From contig JAODUO010000531.1 in assembly GCA_025642075.2 (NCBI GenBank), forward strand, positions 1 to 64,000: a DNA stretch of 64,000 nt, in the 5' to 3' direction. Below are positions 1-64,000 of the stretch, piece after piece (position 1 is the first letter of the stretch; each line of letters begins with the position of its first letter). The DNA comes from Ridgeia piscesae (Eukaryota; Annelida; Polychaeta; Sabellida; Siboglinidae). The notes beneath the pieces were generated by a model. It was not told the origin of the DNA. It was given only the letters and a program-made list of their open reading frames with translations, and made no database searches. The translations under genes and the position numbers were made by a program.

Positions 1-438
1 CCAAGATTAGTGCTCAGGAAGGATTATTATACTCACCAATAACCTCAGTACAAAGTACAGTCACATCTAAACAACCAAGATTAGTGCTCAAGAAGGAGTA
101 TGATACTCACCAGTAACCTTAGTACAAAGTACAGTCACATCTAAACAGCCAAGATTAGTGCTCAAGAGAGAGTACGATGCTCACCAATAACCTCAGTACA
201 AAGTACAGTCACATCTAAACAGCCAAGATTAGTGCTCAAGAAGGAGTATGATACTCACCAGTAACCTCAGTACAAAGTACAGTCACATCTAAACAGCCAA
301 GATTAGTGCTCAAGAAGGAGTATGATACTCACCAGTAACCTCAGTACAAAGTACAGTCACATCTAAACAACCAAGATTAGTGCTCAAGAAGGAGTATGAT
401 ACTCACCAGTAACCTCAGTATAAAGTACAGTCACATCT
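1..438. repeat. 74-bp minisatellite, about 6 copies, open at the left edge
   Basis: Units start CCAAGATTAGTGCTCAAGAA and end ACAGTCACATCTAAACA, with a few substitutions between copies. Each unit holds, on the minus strand, a donor-like GGTGAGTATCATAC. Positions 439-847 after it are AT-rich single-copy intron with nothing recognisable. Confidence 0.95.
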
Positions 439-847
439 AAATGGTCAAAGTCTATAATACGCATTAGTCATTGACAATTCTTTGTGTGCCTTAACTAAAC
501 ATATTTCATATATTTATCTAATATATGCCATAGACTAACACTGCTAGATTTCTTAGAAGCATTGCTTTTAATTTGCTCTAGAATTTCTTATTTATGAATA
601 TTTGTGGCTTTAGAGATGATACAGAAAAAGTAAATAAACAATTATAGAAACTTGAGCAACCGCAGCCATTGTAGAGATATTCTAAATATATATATAGTGG
701 CTGAACCTACTGAGCCTGTGTGACTCATTTTTGCCACATACATTTGTGTGCAATTGTACGTAAATTGTTATAGACTTTTAATGAATTTAATATAGAATTC
801 GATATATTTCTGTTTAATTTGTCAACGGATACTTGTGAAATCGGCAG

Positions 848-18738
<17,891 letters not shown>

Positions 18739-18820
18739 TTGTTCGCTTGTGCCATTCTCCCTTGAAGGGAACCTGGTTAATATGTGCGATTTCTGAAGAG
18801 GTTCAACCATAAATATATGC

Positions 18821-18826
18821 AATAAA
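18821..18826 (+). terminator. Polyadenylation signal AATAAA
   Basis: Canonical hexamer 83 bases downstream of the coiled-coil stop codon, the first one met on that strand. It fits a short 3' UTR. Confidence 0.6.
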
Positions 18827-19324
18827 ATACCCCTCTTCCCAGCTATCCAATGTCTGTCATCTCACTCGATCGCCATCCACACTGTCACTGTTTACACTGT
18901 CATGTAACTAAGTCAGCATTAAAACAGTTTTTCACCAAAACAGATTTCATCGAAATACTCAACTGCTTTTTCTCTGGTTACAGAGATTGAATAAACCAAT
19001 AATTTAAATATGACCGAAAACTATATATGAAGTGACACAAGTCAAACTTAGCTGAGTACATTGTCCCAGCAATGTTGAGGCTGGCAGACAGACACCATGT
19101 GTGGTCTTTTAATGTCCAGTTTATTTCTTTTAACAAATATTCCAAAACGAATATATGTATGCATTTATGAACCCACCACACATTATTAATAAACCTGAGT
19201 CAAAATTACACTGTTGCAAACATTTGCTTTTATAGTTTGCTTGAGTTTTGCAATAAATAAAAAAATACTGATGATATATCTTTTAATTTCTCTGAAAATA
19301 GTTTTGAATATTGAAAATGGTTTT

Positions 19325-20098
19325 GTGGATACTATCTGTGATGTGTTTTGTGATACTGTCTGTGATGTGTTTTGTGATACTATCTGTGGTGTGTTTTGTG
19401 ATACTATCTGTGATGTGTTTTGTGATACTGTCTGTGGTGTGTTTTATGATACTCTCTGTGATGTGTTTTGTGATACTATCTGTGATGTGTTTTGTGATAC
19501 TGTCTGTGGTGTTTTATGATACTATCTGTGATGTGTTTTGTGATACCATTTGTGATGTGTTTTGTGATACTGTCTGTGGTGTGTTTTGTGATACTATCTG
19601 TGATGTGTTTTGTGATACTGTCTGTGGTGTTTTATGATACTATCTGTGATGTGTTTTGTGATACTATTTGTGATGTGTTTTGTGATACTGTCTGTGCTGT
19701 ATTTTATAATACTATATGTGACGTGTTTTGTGATACTATTTGTGATGTGTTTTGTGATACTGTCTGTGATGTATTTTGTGATACTATCTGTCATGTGTTT
19801 TGTGATACTATCTGTGATGTATTTTATAATACTATATGTGACGTGTTTTGTGATACTATTTGTGATGTGTTTTGTGATACTGTCTGTGATGTATTTTGTG
19901 ATACTATCTGTCATGTGTTTTGTGATACTATCTGTGATGTGTTTTATGATACTATCTGTGATGTGTTTTGTAATACTATCTGTGATGTTTTTTGTTATAC
20001 TATCGGTGATGTGTTTCATGATACTATCTGTGATGTGTTTTGTGATACTATATGTGATGTGTTTTGTGATACTATCTGTGATGTGTTTTGTGATACCA
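19325..20098. repeat. 24-bp minisatellite, about 32 copies
   Basis: The unit contains TGTGATGTGTTTTGTGATAC then TATC. Because 24 is a multiple of three and the unit lacks stops in several frames, long frames exist on both strands (for example an 8-residue CDVFCDTI repeat). There is no promoter, splice site or non-repetitive coding sequence around it, so I treat it as non-coding. Confidence 0.95.
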
Positions 20099-20157
20099 GT
20101 TAAGTGTTTTTGAAACCTAACACCCATTTTGCATGAGATGTTGACACTTGAAGACAA

Positions 20158-20240
20158 TTACCAGTCAGTGATACAGTAGACCTCCACATAAGCCAACATT
20201 ACCAGTCAGTGATACAGTAGACCTCCACATAAGCCAACAT
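20158..20240. repeat. Two-copy 41-bp tandem duplication
   Basis: CCAGTCAGTGATACAGTAGA and the following 21 bases occur at 20161 and again at 20202, almost identical. Confidence 0.9.
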
Positions 20241-21107
20241 TTATACTCAATCTCAGATTCACCTAAGGAAGTGTTTTAACCGTAAAAGAAAAACATTCTG
20301 GACAAACTGAAGAGCATAAGGCACATGCCTGAACGGATTGCCAAGTTTCCAGTGTATGTCGTAACTTTCATTTACTGACTCCTCTGTCCATGCCAGATGC
20401 CTGCGAGAAAATTAACTCATGCCAGATGATGGATGAATTTGAAACACTGACGTAACATCACATGGCATTTCAGACCCACACAGATCACTGCATCACCACA
20501 TTGAACCGTGGCCTTCTAAATTGAGAGCCAAATATTATAACGACTTTGTGTCAACTTGAGAAATGTAAATACACATCAAATTAGTCTAACTGGCCTGGTC
20601 TACTCTGGTGGAAGGAAACATCTTGACAAGCCAATGTTAACAGGACTACATAATGACCTACCACAGGACAGCAACTTCCTGTGGCAGGCTTTTTCCACAG
20701 CAACATTGCCGTTTCTAAAAATGGGCAGGGAGGCCCTGAAGTCCTTAGAGCTATATTGCGATTGTGGTGAATCATAGTGGCATTACATTATGGAGTGTCA
20801 ATATGAAATTAGACAAAATATTATTACAGCTTTTAAAAAAAATGGGCACACCATAAAACAAGATGCATTTTGCCTTCAGAAGGATTCGATCAAATACAGA
20901 TTTCTTGCATTACAACAGGAAAAGCCTGTGCAAAATCAGAAAACTGATCATCCTGTTAAGTTTCATTCTTCTGGTTATCTCTGGATATATAAAATTAGAG
21001 AAAAGCTTAATTCAGTTTTTGAAACAAATAGCCAAACTAAAAATCTACCACTTTTTGAGCCCTTGAAAGCCCTAGGGTATCTTTAGAACGATCCAATGAA
21101 ATATAAG

Positions 21108-22905
21108 TGCATATTGACAGTCCCCTGATATATGTCTATGCCAAATTAGAAAAATAGATCACAAACAGTTTCTGAGATATGGGAGCTAACGGCTGACACG
21201 ATGACATAAGTCCATTGGACCTTCAGTCCACGGGACTTAAAAGGAAAGTGGAAAGAAAATTATGCACTGGATAAAAGAGCACATTTATTATGGCAGTCAA
21301 AGACATCTGCACAACACGTATAAGCAGCATCCATTTAACACTGCAACGATTAAAACAATACACAACATACTAGAGATGGCAACAAATAAATAAGATACAG
21401 CCTCTGTTTCTTACATTCATATATGTATTTACATAGAAGACTTGTGACCTGTTTCTGGTATAATATATTAGTAGCATCTTATGCACAACATTCATACAAT
21501 TTAAATACCGCAATGTACCACACTGCACCGGTACAGCCAGTATTTAACCTCTTATACACTAGCAAGCAAACGTTAACGAAATACCAGTATTTTAAATGTT
21601 AAACAGCTAACCATGTAACCATAACACAATGCAGGATTGACAGAAATCTGTCGGTGTGAAGTTTGTACTTCAAAGTCATCGTGACCATTTGTACCACTCA
21701 TTAATTACCAGAGGACATGTTTTGTACCCATTTTGACAGTGCTTAATGTAGCCAAATATCATTTCTGCTAATGTATCCAATTAAAACTAGATTATTGGTA
21801 ATCACCAGCTGGATATGACTGGTAAACTGAACACCTATGGAAGGGGTAATTATATCTGGTCCAGAGTTCAGAATTGCACCTATCTCTTGCCATTTTGTTA
21901 GCAAAACTGTCCAAAAGGCATCTGATGCTTTGACGCAGCTAGAGTGATTTTTCTCCAAGAGAAGCATAAAATCAAAGTGAGTTCTGTACACATGTGACAG
22001 TAAATATCCTGGGAGATAACGTAATATCATCATTGATATCTAAGCTACGTTTGGCTGTTTATATGCATGCACCAGTCCTTGCTTCTAGAGACAAAGTAAT
22101 ACAATAATCACCAGAACCTGTTAATTAGACCACTACGAGTTAGTGGTCTCATTTATCAGACATACTTGACTAGTTGTTGACATGAATGCAATCAGCATTG
22201 ACACCGGCAGACACACCCTCGTACACATTGCAAGTAAACATCACCTTTTGAGTTGATCTACCCAAGTGACACCCATGTTGTAGTATTACCCAAGATGCAG
22301 TGCAAATGTCCATGCACAACTTATTGCCCGATAAAAAATTCAGCAAATCCACCAATCAGAATAACTCATTTTCCGCATGTCCGGACGCCGTCAAATCCAC
22401 ATTTGAATGCGGATGTTGACACGTACACATTTCAAATATTCAGATTTAACAAGCCATTTGGCAGCTCCTGTCAGATGCGATTCACATGCGGTCGTGTATT
22501 AATGCAATTGAATTAAGGCCCACCCACTGCCGTGAATGCATGAGTGACGATGAAGACATGCAGGTGGTGACCTCTACTGGTGAGACTATATATAATGTGG
22601 AGTGTCTTGTCCGGTGAGGAGACGGAAAATCGACGTTGGCATCGTTTTCATGTGGATCTGAAACATACAACGTCACAAAGATATATAATAATGAGTGTAT
22701 AATTACATCTTTAAAGTGATACAATATTATCGTAATATACCAAACTGTCACTAATGGTAGCGTACTGTGATAAACTGTTTCAAAATGTCTTGTTCATACT
22801 GACGGTACCTTAAGAAACGTCTATGCAAAATTAGGAAAAAATCTCCTGAAAGTGTTCTGAGCTGTGGGAGGACGCAGCAGATGTAGAGTGACGCCATAAG
22901 TCTTT
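21108..22905 (+). repeat. Pair of dispersed repeat copies, 21108-21215 and 22796-22905
   Basis: Both read (A/T)CTGAC-(A/G)GT...GTCTATGC(C/A)AAATTAG, then TCTGAG..(A/T)(A/G)TGGGAG, then CACGATGACATAAGT or GTGACGCCATAAGT, in the same order and direction. The rest of 21216-22795 is unique sequence in which I see no gene. They look like copies of one dispersed element about 110 bases long. Confidence 0.55.
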
Positions 22906-22920
22906 GACCTGCCCCCACAG

Positions 22921-25036
22921 CTGTTGTTTACTATCAAGTAGTCATCAACTGTTCTGTATTAAGACATTCAGGTGAACATCAAGTCCACATTTGCTGTTGT
23001 TTACTATCAAGTAGTCATCAACTGTTCTGTATTAAGACATTCAGGTGAACATCAAGTCCACAGTTGTTGTTGTTTACTATCAAGTAGTCATCAACTGTTC
23101 TGAATTAAGACATTCAGGTGAACATCAAGTCCACAGTTGTTGTTGTTTACTATCAAGTAGTCATCAACTGTTCTGAATTAAGACATTCAGGTGAACATCA
23201 AGTCCACAGTTGCTGTTGTTTACTATCAAGTAGTCATCAACTGTTCTGAATTAAGACATTCAGGTGAACATCAAGTCCACAGTTGCTGTTGTTTACTATC
23301 AAGTAGTCATCAACTGTTCTGTATTAAGACATTCAGGTGAACATCAAGTCCACAGTTGTTGTTGTTTACTATCAAGTAGTCATCAACTGTTCTGAATTAA
23401 GACATTCAGGTGAACATCAAGTCCACAGTTGTTGTTGTTTACTATCAAGTAGTCATCAACTGTTCTGAATTAAGACATTCAGGTGAACATCAAGTCCACA
23501 GTTGCTGTTGTTTACTATCAAGTAGTCATCAACTGTTCTGAATTAAGACATTCAGGTGAACATCAAGTCCACAGTTGTTGTTGTTTACTATCAAGTAGTC
23601 ATCAACTGTTCTGTATTAAGACATTCAGGTGAACATCAAGTCCACAGTTGTTGTTGTTTACTATCAAGTAGTCATCAACTGTTCTGAATTAAGACATTCA
23701 GGTGAACATCAAGTCCACAGTTGCTGTTGTTTACTATCAAGTAGTCATCAACTGTTCTGAATTAAGACATTCAGGTGAACATCAAGTCCACAGTTGTTGT
23801 TGTTTACTATCAAGTAGTCATCAACTGTTCTGTATTAAGACATTCAGGTGAACATCAAGTCCACAGTTGTTGTTGTTTACTATCAAGTAGTCATCAACTG
23901 TTCTGAATTAAGACATTCAGGTGAACATCAAGTCCACAGTTGCTGTTGTTTACTATCAAGTAGTCATCAACTGTTCTGAATTAAGACATTCAGGTGAACA
24001 TCAAGTCCACAGTTGTTGTTGTTTACTATCAAGTAGTCATCAACTGTTCTGTATTAAGACATTCAGGTGAACATCAAGTCCACAGTTGTTGTTGTTTACT
24101 ATCAAGTAGTCATCAACTGTTCTGAATTAAGACATTCAGGTGAACATCAAGTCCACAGTTGTTGTTGTTTACTATCAAGTAGTCATCAACTGTTCTGTAT
24201 TAAGACATTCAGGTGAACATCAAGTCCACAGTTGTTGTTGTTTACTATCAAGTAGTCATCAACTGTTCTGAATTAAGACATTCAGGTGAACATCAAGTCC
24301 ACAGTTGCTGTTGTTTACTATCAAGTAGTCATCAACTGTTCTGAATTAAGACATTCAGGTGAACATCAAGTCCACAGTTGTTGTTGTTTACTATCAAGTA
24401 GTCATCAACTGTTCTGTATTAAGACATTCAGGTGAACATCAAGTCCACAGTTGTTGTTGTTTACTATCAAGTAGTCATCAACTGTTCTGAATTAAGACAT
24501 TCAGGTGAACATCAAGTCCACAGTTGTTGTTGTTTACTATCAAGTAGTCATCAACTGTTCTGTATTAAGACATTCAGGTGAACATCAAGTCCACAGTTGC
24601 TGTTGTTTACTATCAAGTAGTCATCAACTGTTCTGTATTAAGACATTCAGGTGAACATCAAGTCCACAGTTGTTGTTGTTTACTATCAAGTAGTCATCAA
24701 CTGTTCTGTATTAAGACATTCAGGTGAACATCAAGTCCACAGTTGTTGTTGTTTACTATCAAGTAGTCATCAACTGTTCTGAATTAAGACATTCAGGTGA
24801 ACATCAAGTCCACAGTTGTTGTTGTTTACTATCAAGTAGTCATCAACTGTTCTGAATTAAAACATTCAGGTGAACATCAAGTCCACAGTTGTTGTTGTTT
24901 ACTATCAAGTAGTCATCAACTGTTCTGAATTAAGACATTCAGGTGAACATCAAGTCCACAGTTGTTGTTGTTTACTATCAAGTAGTCATCAACTGTTCTG
25001 AATTAAAACATTCAGGTGAACATCAAGTCCACAGTT
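22921..25036. repeat. 73-bp satellite, 29 copies, with a trimeric higher-order pattern
   Basis: The unit includes TTTACTATCAAGTAGTCATC and ACATTCAGGTGAACATCAAG. Two diagnostic sites vary: GTTGYTG (C or T) and CTGWATTAAG (T or A). Over copies 10-22 the combination order T/T, T/A, C/A recurs as three-unit blocks of about 219 bp, sometimes missing one member. Copies 27 and 29 share AAAACATT in place of AAGACATT. Divergence between copies is otherwise very low. Confidence 0.95.
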
Positions 25037-26342
25037 GGAGGCAATTGTTTTGTGGATTAAATAAAATCTGTAATAAAAAATAATTCTAATAGGGATATGC
25101 TGTATAAAAATTTCAAGTACATAACTGAAACACGCTTGTAAAATGTAAACACCATTAAAACATCAAATACAGTACTTGTACAAATATATATTTTTTTTTA
25201 ACATGTTATGTATAATGAATTACTGTTGATGAACTAAATGGTTAGACATTAATCTAAATGGTTAGACATGAATCTAAATGGTTAGACATTAATCTAAGAT
25301 TTGCATGTTTGCTAAGTCAAATACACCACACAACACCAAATATAAATTTGTATATGGCTCTAAATTAACCACATACCTTAAATATGAATATCAAATACAA
25401 AGTCAAACTTTTGGAAAACACAAATACACAACATGTGTACTTTAATGAAATATTCATTTAATCTAAACTCTGAATTCTATATTTTACCATTAAAATGTGT
25501 GACTATAACACTAGTGAGACAGTGATGGGAGACAAATGAGAGAGGACGGGACTGACCCCTGCACAGTGGCTGATTACATAAGAACATCGCCTTCTAATCT
25601 CACTAAGTGCTTTGTGTTCAACTCAACGACTGTGAAACGATTATGCGAAACTGAAAGTGACTTGTTTGATGCCAACAGACTGACCCCTGCAGCCAACAAT
25701 GAATGGCCATCGTCACCACAAGTGCCCATATAAATGTTTAATGTTGTTGGCACCGAAAAGCCGCACATAAGCATCTGGCCCCGTCGGCATCTTGGCAAAT
25801 GACATCAGTGCTGATTTGCATGTGTGGTGGCACTGTTATTGAATCGACTAGTGCACGACGCTGCACTTGACACACAGTGACAGCCTCCCCCACGGCGCCG
25901 CACTGACACGCATTACATCAATTACTGGTTTTTCTCGGTAGTATTACGTCATAAGAAGGCAGGCAGTAATTTCTTTTAAAAACAACATCGACAAATATTT
26001 CATTAAGGTGCACTACGCAAACAAAATTGTTGTGTTCCTGTTAAGTCAAAGGCTTTCTACTTGACTTGGCATTTGTATTTTTTTCCCTTTGGACGGTTAT
26101 CTTGTTAAATCTTCTTTTAACGTCTGAATTAAGCTCCATCTTTGCGGTGGTGGCCATATTTGTTCCCAGAATTTCAATATACAGTCATAATAGTAACTAA
26201 AATTAGCAGTGAAAATAATTTACACATGGGATAATTATCCAGAACTGAGAAAAGTCATAGGGCTGAGAATACTTTCAAAGTATTGACGAACAGAAACATG
26301 TTAAGTGATGTGATTGCAGAGATCAAATGAGTAGTGACCGAC
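25037..26342. other. Mint 3' intron or UTR; possible conserved non-coding block
   Basis: 25037-25500 is AT-rich with a short triple repeat (CTAAATGGTTAGACAT, 25232-25290). 25510-25930 is balanced in base composition, richer in CpG, non-repetitive and free of long frames, which suggests a conserved element or UTR more than coding sequence. Confidence 0.4.
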
Positions 26343-62598
<36,256 letters not shown>

Positions 62599-62904
62599 CT
62601 GGAAATTATATCATTACACATTGTAAGATACACACTGGATCTTGAAATCTTGAAATGCAAAGAAATTTGGACAACCGACATGTTAAAGATTCTATGGGCA
62701 ATGTTACATGTCACTGGAGTTGTTTCATGAAACTTGCTTTGAATCCTTGCAGCATACACATGTAGTTTGCTTGCATTGAACTTGTTCTGCAATGTCTTAT
62801 AATGTTGCAAGTAGTACACTTCCTAAAGATGACTGAATTCCACACTAATCCAATTTTAAATTAAACCTGTGAAATGTGATGCGCTGTTGTCTGGGCGTCT
62901 GGGT

Positions 62905-63100
62905 TTGGTGTGTGTGTCTGTGTGTGTGTGTGTCTGTGTGTCTGTGTGTGTGTGTCTGTGTGTCTGTGTGCTGTGTGCGTGTGTGCGTGTGTGCGTGTGT
63001 GCGTGTGTGCGTGTCTGCGTGTCTGCGTGTCTGCGTGTCTGCGTGTCTGCGTGTCTGCGTGTCTGCGTGTATGCGTGTCTCCGTGTCTGTGTCTGTGTAT
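62905..63100. repeat. GTGTGTCT/GCGTGTCT-type microsatellite
   Basis: TGTG with interspersed TCTG, then TGCG units; the CpG-containing GCGTGT form dominates on the right. Positions 63101-63560 are intron with nothing clear except a strong donor-like GTAAGT on the minus strand (63514-63509). Confidence 0.93.
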
Positions 63101-63560
63101 GTTTGCATAGAAAGCAATACAAATCTAAAAACCATTGTCTGTTGTTATGTTCAAACAGCACTCATTCAAAACTTTGCAGTATAAAGCAATATCAAAAATG
63201 CCCCTTCTGTGTAACAGATCACAACAGAAGCCTGTGACATAAGTGTGTAAGTGTGCAGATGATGACGCCCCAGTTAGTGTTACCTTAACCTGAACCACAG
63301 TGAACTATGTAACAAAAGACACAGAAACCACTGTTGGTTACTTCACCAAAATGTGCTTAAAGAAACATAAACAAACAAAAACAATAAACAGGAAACTGCC
63401 CCAACACATATCGAGGGACGTTAGAAGCAGAAAGAGTCTACATGTATCAACTGTGAAACAGAACTACAGGAAACCACAGGTAAAGAAGTGTGGTATCAGA
63501 ATGAGAGAACTTACCAGGATGGTGAGGACGAGTGGAGAGAGTGAAGCAGTAAGAGAAACA

Positions 63561-64000
63561 GTACAAGGACATTGGTTAGTTCCTACTACAACTGCCACAT
63601 ACAGTACAAGGACATTGGTTAGTTCCTACTACAACTGGCACAAACAGTACAAGGACATTGGTTAGTTCCTACTACAACTGGCACAAAACAGTACAAGGAC
63701 ATTGGTTAGTTCCTACTACAACTGGCACAAACAGTACAAGGACATTGGTTAGTTCCTACTACAACTGGCACAAACAGTACAAGGACATTGGTTAGTTCCT
63801 ACTACAACTGGCACAAACAGTACAAGGACATTGGTTAGTTCCTACTACAACTGGCACAAACAGTACAAGGACATTGGTTAGTTCCTACTACAATTGGCAC
63901 AAACAATACAAGGACATTGGTTAGTTCCTACTACAACTGCCACAAAACAGTACAAGGACATTGGTTAGTTCCTACTACAACTGGCACAAAACAGTACAAG
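63561..64000. repeat. 43-bp minisatellite, at least 10 copies, open at the right edge
   Basis: The unit contains GTACAAGGACATTGGTTAGT and TCCTACTACAACTGGCACAA, almost invariant, continuing past the window. Confidence 0.97.

Larger units (their letters stand above)
18827..22920. other. Region between the converging genes, outside arrays
   Basis: Apart from the 24-bp array and the paired dispersed copies listed separately, this is AT-rich. Positions 20241-21090 hold short frames (for example a 98-codon frame at 20790-21086) with no recognised domain; they could be a worn mobile element. The last exon and 3' UTR of the minus-strand Mint gene should be here or in 25037-26300 but I could not identify them. 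Confidence 0.5.

Noticed and set aside
19214..20157. Frames of up to 195 codons on both strands with an 8-residue repeat
   Set aside because: They arise from a stop-free 24-bp tandem unit; no start context, splice sites or unique coding sequence.
20556..21086. Two neighbouring frames of 73 and 98 codons as a small gene
   Set aside because: No recognised domain, stops between them and AT-rich composition; most likely chance or a worn element.
25574..25798. Missing last Mint exon, because of a Lys-Met-Pro-Thr run on the minus strand
   Set aside because: The sequence after it does not follow the family pattern (MYRLLT...PVYI) and no acceptor fits the phase.

Overview
This is animal (metazoan) genomic DNA, not microbial. 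Short exons with GT..AG borders are separated by long introns, there are SINE-like elements, and a very large share of the sequence is micro- and minisatellite; my tally of the arrays listed here is more than a third of the window. The protein families and the repeat style suit a marine invertebrate, most likely a lophotrochozoan such as a mollusc, but the phylum is an inference.

Two protein-coding genes converge. (1) Positions 848-18738, plus strand: the 3' part of a gene for a long coiled-coil protein, assembled here as 12 phase-compatible exons (about 648 codons, stop at 18736-18738, AATAAA at 18821). I cannot name the family; the 5' end lies left of the window. (2) Positions 62598-26343, minus strand: the C-terminal half of a Mint/X11 (APBA, LIN-10) neuronal adaptor. 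Seven exons, in order, encode the PTB domain, PDZ1 and nearly all of PDZ2, and all joins are phase 0. The N-terminal exons lie beyond 64000 and I could not find the final short exon.

Layout: 1-18.8 kb, coiled-coil gene with arrays in most introns (74-bp, 26-bp, 29-bp, TATTG, GGTC); 18.8-26.3 kb, the stretch between the two recognised gene ends, with a 24-bp array and a 73-bp satellite; 26.3-30.5 kb, PDZ exons; 30.6-44.1 kb, one very long Mint intron packed with 21/42-, 40-, 56- and 49-bp arrays and a 600-bp GT tract; 44.1-48.0 kb, more microsatellites and a 21-bp array; 48.06-48.4 kb, a candidate alternative first exon with CRE-like repeats upstream; 49.8-50.4 kb, SINEs; 54.9-62.6 kb, PTB exons with a candidate 6-nt microexon between the first two; 63.56 kb to the edge, a 43-bp array.

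The points most worth testing are the 6-nt microexon in the PTB domain, the alternative first exon, the duplicated pseudo-exon in the coiled-coil gene, the triplicated PTB exon edge, and the higher-order structure of two satellites. I see no prokaryote-type gene, CRISPR array, rRNA gene, intact tRNA gene or intact transposon. The many long open frames over the repeats are by-products of low complexity.
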